Positions 59,052-64,000 of a stretch of 64,000 nucleotides of DNA are shown here, in pieces. Position numbers and translations under genes: made by a program. The stretch lies in the NCBI RefSeq assembly GCF_945859705.1, contig NC_079137.1, forward strand, positions 52,670,552 to 52,734,551, in the 5' to 3' direction. The stretch comes from Episyrphus balteatus. Its lineage: Eukaryota; Arthropoda; Insecta; Diptera; Syrphidae. The first letter of the stretch is position 1. The number at the start of each line of letters is the position of its first letter. Below the pieces are notes generated by a model. It searched no databases. It had not been told where the DNA came from and was given only the letters and a program-made list of their open reading frames with translations.

Positions 59052-59914
59052 GGGCGATTTTGTTCACTAGAAGTTAAACATAACTTGAGGATTTTTATCT
59101 TTAACTTCTGAATTTGGTTTTGTTCACGAAAAGTTGACGTTTTCAACTTTCGATTTTTAACTCGAGAGTTAATAAACTTTCGGTTTTCTTAACTTCCGGA
59201 AAAAGTAGAAGTTGGGCAAGAAAACTTGAGATTTTTATAGCAAAGTTTCATGTTTTATTATAAACTTTTGTTTTAAACAATTTATCGTGGTAAACAAAAT
59301 TATTTATCGACAAAATAGACGTTAAACGAACGGAAATGGCTCTTAGAAGTTGAAAGATTTATTAAATAATCAAATATCAAGGTGAACATCACTCATGGTT
59401 GCACTTTTTATTAAATATCAAAACACTAGTTTCCTGCCGAAGACAATTATAATTCATCAAATGAATCATTCACATTTCCCGCCGTTTTGTATTTACACAC
59501 ATATAAAAATATATATAACTTCCGAGTTTCGGTTGTCAAACGGCACATTTAAACTTTTACAAAAAAGACAATTGTTTGCTTAAAAATTCAAGTAAAATGA
59601 AACAAAATAAAGTTAAATTCCGATTGTTAACACAAATTTCATATTGTAAACACAAAAAATGCACAAAATATAAAAAAATTTCGATATAAATGACAATTAA
59701 CTGGCAGTATTTTGTTTGCTGTCACAAATATCCTAGGGATATTTTTAAAACTGAAAGTTAGCCAACTTTTGTTTTATAAACTCGAGAGTTAAGAAAAAAA
59801 TAGTGAACAAAATCAATTCTCAACTTTTGTTTTAACTCTCGAGTTAAAGTCAACTCTCAAGTTCGTCAACTTGAGAGTTTGCTAGAAGTTGAGCAATAGT
59901 GAACAAAATGGCCC
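59052..59914. mobile_element. PIF/Harbinger-like MITE
   Basis: The left end GGGCGATTTTGTTCACTA pairs with TAGTGAACAAAATGGCCC at the right, flanked by TAA (59049-59051, 59915-59917). The interior repeats AACTTTCG, CTCGAGAGTTAA and AAGTTGA words in both orientations. It is 863 bp; an apparent open frame at 59395-59583 has no recognised motif. Confidence 0.8.
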
Positions 59915-60034
59915 TAAAGTAGGCACACACAAACGAAAAATAAAGAAATTTACAGTATTTTTTCAATGTTTTTAAGTTTTATTTAAAAAATTAGATTTGC
60001 AAAGATGTCAAAATTTAGTAAAAATAGTTTTTTT

Positions 60035-60790
60035 TTTCGCAATTCAAGAATAACGCTTCATGAGACATTTTCTTTGAGGTCTTACCCGATTAATTTGGGG
60101 GAAATTTTTTTTTAAGCAATTTTTTTCGGCAAGAAATATGGAAACTAAAAAAAATTGATTTTTTAATTTTATTCACGAATAGAGCTCACAGAGACCTTAA
60201 TTTTGAGGTCTCACTCGATGAATTTTTAGGAAATTTTTCAAAATGCTTTTTTTTTTAAAATCCCCAAAAAATGGATTTGTGATTTTAAAAATGAATTTGT
60301 AATTTTAATCAAGAATAAAGCCTAGTACGCAGCTGAAGCGAAACGAAATTTTCCATACAAAATTTCGTTAACGAAATCTTAAACGAACTTAAATTTGTTT
60401 TTTTAAAACTTATTTTTTGATGTTTTTTCTTGAATGTTTTTATTTGTATTTTTATTATTTTTACTTTGCTGTAATACTCGATGGTATTTTATTATTTCTT
60501 TAACATGGCCGCTGTTGACTTTGGAAACTTCCAAATTTTTCGTTTTCGCTTCAGTTGTGTATTAGGCTTAAGGCTTAAAAAGACCTTTCTTTTGAAGCCT
60601 CATCACTTGTTGTATTTGGATGAATTTCTTTTAAATGCTTTTTTTAGGCAAGGCGTTAACCTTGTATTTTTTCGAAACTAAAAAAATAGATTTGTAATTT
60701 TATTCACGAATAGAGATTCAAAAAACTTTTCTTTTGAGGTGTCACTCGATGGTTTTGGAGGAAATTCTTTTTAAAAGCATGACTTACTTC
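60035..60790. repeat. Diverged tandem repeat of about 130 bp, interrupted by a MITE
   Basis: The unit TTCACGAATAGAG, then TTTTGAGGTCTCACTCGAT, then GGAAATTTTT recurs near 60042, 60173, 60583 and 60703. Units are diverged, and the spacing is broken by the element at 60319-60568. Confidence 0.6.
60319..60568. mobile_element. Short TAA-flanked MITE
   Basis: It starts AGCCTAGTACGCAGCTGAAG and ends CTTCAGTTGTGTATTAGGCT, flanked by TAA (60316-60318, 60569-60571). Inverted similarity continues through GCGAAACGAAA. It is 250 bp and sits inside the tandem repeat above. Confidence 0.7.
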
Positions 60791-61674
60791 ACTGAGGGAA
60801 AAAACAACTTAAAATCAACGAAAACCACGTTGATTCAACTATTTTTCGGAATGATTTTGCGTTGAAGACGAAAATTTTAAAATCAAAGTAGAACATCGTT
60901 AGTTTTAAAGTGGTTTACCGTTATAAAACATCTTTAAATCAAAGTTGTTTCAATTTAAAAAAAAAAAGCTATTTTTGAAATTTGTCATATAATAAGAAAA
61001 TATTGTTCTAGAAATAATTTTCTTTCCATAATCTAAATCTTAAACAAACTGTACATTTTTAGAGGACACGAGGTGGCTTGAGGTGGAAAAACGAATGATG
61101 TTTCATTTTTTGTTTAATATTTCCTAGATAAATGTAGATCCAGTCAAAACATGAATCTTGGTAAATGTATTAAGAACTCGAGAATTTAGTGTTAAGGGCG
61201 GACAAATTGAATTGACCCAACTGAAAATAAGCTATTAGGTTTTTTATTAGAAAAATGCATTTCAAAATGCTTCAAAGCGGTCTGGCGGGGGGAAAGCTGA
61301 AAAAGAAACTTGCGGTACCCACAGTTTCGAAATCAGGGGATTTTTTATGATTTTTTGGTGTATCATTTATTCGGTTATACCAGTCCAAAACGCCAAAAGT
61401 TGATTTGTTGCTGCACTTTGGATGCGTCTGGCAAGGGAAAGCTGAAAAAGATCACTGCCAGACTTTTTCCGTTGACATACTGTGGTGCATATCTAGATAT
61501 GTGCATACTCGAATTTCGGTTATATCAAAACTGCCAAAATATGCTGCCGGCTCTCGGTCTATTATGATTAATCACTTTTTTTTTTGTTAAAAATTAATAT
61601 TTTTGCTATTAAAATATAATTAAGAAGTGTCAACTCATATGAAAACATATTTATCTTAGAAAATAACCCAGGTT
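60791..61674. other. Intergenic, nothing firm
   Basis: It begins with CACTGAGGGAAAAAAC, possibly one end of a MITE family also seen at 52836-52858. It continues as AT-rich DNA with overlapping short frames at 61310-61590 that share no motif with known proteins. Confidence 0.35.
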
Positions 61675-62593
61675 TAGAGCTGTAGCAAATCGTATGTATT
61701 CGTTACTAAAATGCGGGTATTCACTTCAGTAACGAGTAACGAAACGTTACTTTCTAAACATTATCGTTACTCGTATGTTTCGTTACTGGGTACCGAAGTA
61801 ACGAAACATACGAAACGTACGAGATACGAAACATACGAGTAACGACGCGATTCCAGTTTCAATACTAAATCCGATGTAAGAGATACGAAATGAAGTGATA
61901 CACTCAATTTGTCGCATTTCCCATCTCGTGTCGGTATCGTAACCATAGTCAGAATGCTTACTGCAGATAATTATCGGTGAAAATCACTCTCAATAGAAAA
62001 AATAAATCAAAAATTGTTTGATATGGTTGTATTGAAGTGTTAATATTTCGAGATCTGCGCGTTGTACTTTTGAAATAAAGGTCTCTAAAGAATTGTAATA
62101 AGATTACTGAACGAATATAAACAAAAAATTACCAAAGTTTTGTCTAAAAATTTGGAAAAAAATCAAAAAAGTTTCCACGTGTGATTAAAAAAAAAAACGA
62201 AAAAAATTCAATATAGCTACCTTTAAACTCTTATTACATGAGAATGCCGCAACTAATTTTAATGTTTATGACCTTAAAATGTAGCTTAGATTATAGAAAT
62301 TGTTTTTGGTTTTTTTCAAAAAAAAAAATTTGTACACCCTTATACCAATGTACGAAACGTACTTAAAATACCAAACATACGAAACGTTTCAAATACATGA
62401 AATATACGAAATGTACGAAACACACGAAGCATGCGAAAGTAACGAAACATGCGAAACACACGAAACATACGAAATATGCGAAAAATGCGAAACCTACGAA
62501 TGTATCGAGTAACGATATTATTGATGCGGGTACTAGTATCAAAAGTAACGTATACATGCGGGTACTCATTTTGTCGTTACTTTTACAGCCCTA
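61675..62593. mobile_element. hAT-like MITE, copy 2
   Basis: Same ends as the copy at 32666 (TAGAGCTGTAGCAAATCGTA, then TTTTACAGCCCTA). It is flanked by a perfect 8-bp duplication CCCAGGTT (61667-61674, 62594-62601). The decamer array (GAAACATACG-type) is at 62352-62505. It is 919 bp, longer than copy 1, mainly by about 130 bases in the AT-rich middle. Confidence 0.92.
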
Positions 62594-63190
62594 CCCAGGT
62601 TATGTATTCAAAATAAGCTCCGAAACATGAGTACCTCGGAAATCGAAAATATTTTGAGGAATTTATGGGAATCTTTGAGAGTGTATATTTCACGTTTGGT
62701 AATTGTTTGAAAAATGTTGTTAATGTTATTTTGTTAATTTGAGTGTTGTTGTAAAACGTATAACAAAAAAAAATTAAATTTATAAAATTATATATGAGTT
62801 ATTAAAATTTCTTTGATAAATGGCCAAAAAAAAAAAAATTAATTTTTAAACTTAATTTAGAAAAAAAAAACATATAAAATCATATCGATCATTTTTTTAT
62901 ATTATTTTGCCTTAGGCCTATACTTAATATTGGCAAAGTTTGGTCTGCTTCTTTTTGCGATTACCAGAGATATTCACATTTACGTGCTACGAGTCAAGTA
63001 CTCAAAATAATTCATTTTTTGAGAAACATCTTCAAGGGGATCACAAAAATGAAAAAATTGATGTTTTTAATAATTTTTAGCCATACACAAGTAACAAAAA
63101 GCTGTTTATGTAATTAAAAATATTTTAAATATTGTTTTCAACAAGAAAAAAATTATATTTTTCTGCATACTAAATTTTTAATATACATAA

Positions 63191-63839
63191 CACTGGTTTA
63201 CAAAATTAAACTTTTTTTTTGTTGCCGGAACAAAAATATACTTTTCTGAAGGTTTTCGGTGTGCTGAACTTGAATCCGAAGTCAAAAAAATTCTAGCAGC
63301 TCCCGTTTTTGAGATATTACCGTTAGAAAGTGCAGCACTTCGGACCTTATTCTTTTATATAAGGAAAATTGTTTGAGCATATTTAGTAACGGTTTTTATA
63401 AGAACTATTTACCACCTTTTTAAATCTGTTTAAATCTCTCCGATATCTTTTTTACTTCCTGAGATATCCTCAGTTGTTTGATATTTTTAAAAATTTTATA
63501 ATGTCATTATCTTCTTTATGATATATGAAGCCAAACCCACTGACTTCAGTTTAAGATATCTCGTGCAATACATAAGATATTGAAAAGATTTAAACAGGTA
63601 TCGAAAGATGGGAAATAGTTCTTATAGAAACCGTTACTAAATATGCTCAAACAATTTTCCTTATACAATAGAATAAGGTCCGAAAAACTCAAAAAAACGT
63701 TTTTTTGCATTTTCTAACGGTAATATCTCAAAAACGGGAGCTGCTAGAATTTTTTTGACTTCGGATTCGAGTTCAGCACACCAAAAACCTTCAGAAAAGT
63801 ATATTTTTGTTCCGGCAACAGAACCCTTGTTAACCAGTG
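63191..63839. mobile_element. Foldback element with CACTGGTT ends
   Basis: It starts CACTGGTTTACAAA and ends TTGTTAACCAGTG, flanked by TAA. Long arms pair over about 280 bases each, for example GTTGCCGGAACAAAAATATA against its complement near 63822, and ATTTAGTAACGG near 63382 against CCGTTACTAAAT. It is 649 bp and non-coding. Confidence 0.85.
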
Positions 63840-63842
63840 TAA

Positions 63843-64000
63843 TTACTTGACCCGGCCACGCTCTACTGTGTATTATAGCGTATTTACCAAACTCGCTGAT
63901 ATAAGAATTTACGAAAATGCAAATAAAACGTTATTTCAAAATTTGAAAGCGATTGACAAAAAACTATTCGAGATTTGCTATGAAACGCAAATAAACATAC
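63843..64000. other. Window end, nothing recognised
   Basis: A short AT-rich stretch without a readable gene or repeat end. Confidence 0.4.

Overview
This window is nuclear DNA from an insect, almost certainly a brachyceran fly (Diptera). It is AT-rich, its genes are split by spliceosomal introns, and it is crowded with transposon remnants. The organism call rests on a very Drosophila-like ISWI protein, an insect RR-type cuticle protein, and transposons with TA, TTA/TAA and 8-bp target duplications. I cannot name the species.

Three protein-coding genes can be read through. (1) The chromatin-remodelling ATPase Iswi lies on the + strand (1385-12512, six coding exons, about 1031 residues). Its third intron is swollen to 7.7 kb by transposons nested four deep. 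(2) An arylsulfatase of the arylsulfatase-B type lies on the + strand (27329-34964, eight coding exons, about 555 residues), with a signal peptide and an intact C-T-P-S-R formylglycine motif. (3) A pro-resilin-like RR cuticle protein lies on the - strand (47556-51519, four coding exons, 148 residues). A decayed, internally deleted copy of its last exon lies 9 kb away at 38089-38195. A possible last exon of a fourth gene is at 175-263 on the - strand. The three genes have unrelated roles (chromatin, lysosomal or secreted hydrolase, exoskeleton), and I see no sign that they act together.

Most of the rest is mobile DNA. Several elements can be bounded precisely by terminal inverted repeats (TIRs) and target-site duplications (TSDs). 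There is a large set of PIF/Harbinger-like non-autonomous elements with 3-bp TSDs (2666, 2689, 3878, 18104, 20640, 21282, 59052, 60319). There are pogo or mariner-like MITEs with TA TSDs (14884, 25682, 30306, 34113) and two copies of one hAT-like MITE with perfect 8-bp TSDs (32666, 61675). Large foldback elements start at 15581, 35687, 39319 and 63191. Fragments of RNase H-bearing non-LTR retrotransposons are at about 2463-7432, 38404-39316 and 56640-56870. A repeat family that carries (TCTG)n is also present in several copies.

Layout: 1-1384 upstream of Iswi; 1385-12512 Iswi; 12.5-27.3 kb intergenic, mainly MITEs; 27.3-35.0 kb arylsulfatase; 35-47 kb transposon-rich, including a 2.2 kb near-palindrome split by a 1.7 kb insertion; 47.5-51.5 kb cuticle gene; 51.5-64 kb mostly unrecognised AT-rich DNA with MITEs at the far end. 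The most unusual features are the nesting in Iswi, the giant foldback, a loopless 130-bp palindrome at 44826, and an inverted duplication whose second copy preserves the empty site of a MITE that carries tRNA-like Pol III boxes. Nothing here amounts to a clear new multi-gene system. All identifications come from reading the sequence without database searches.
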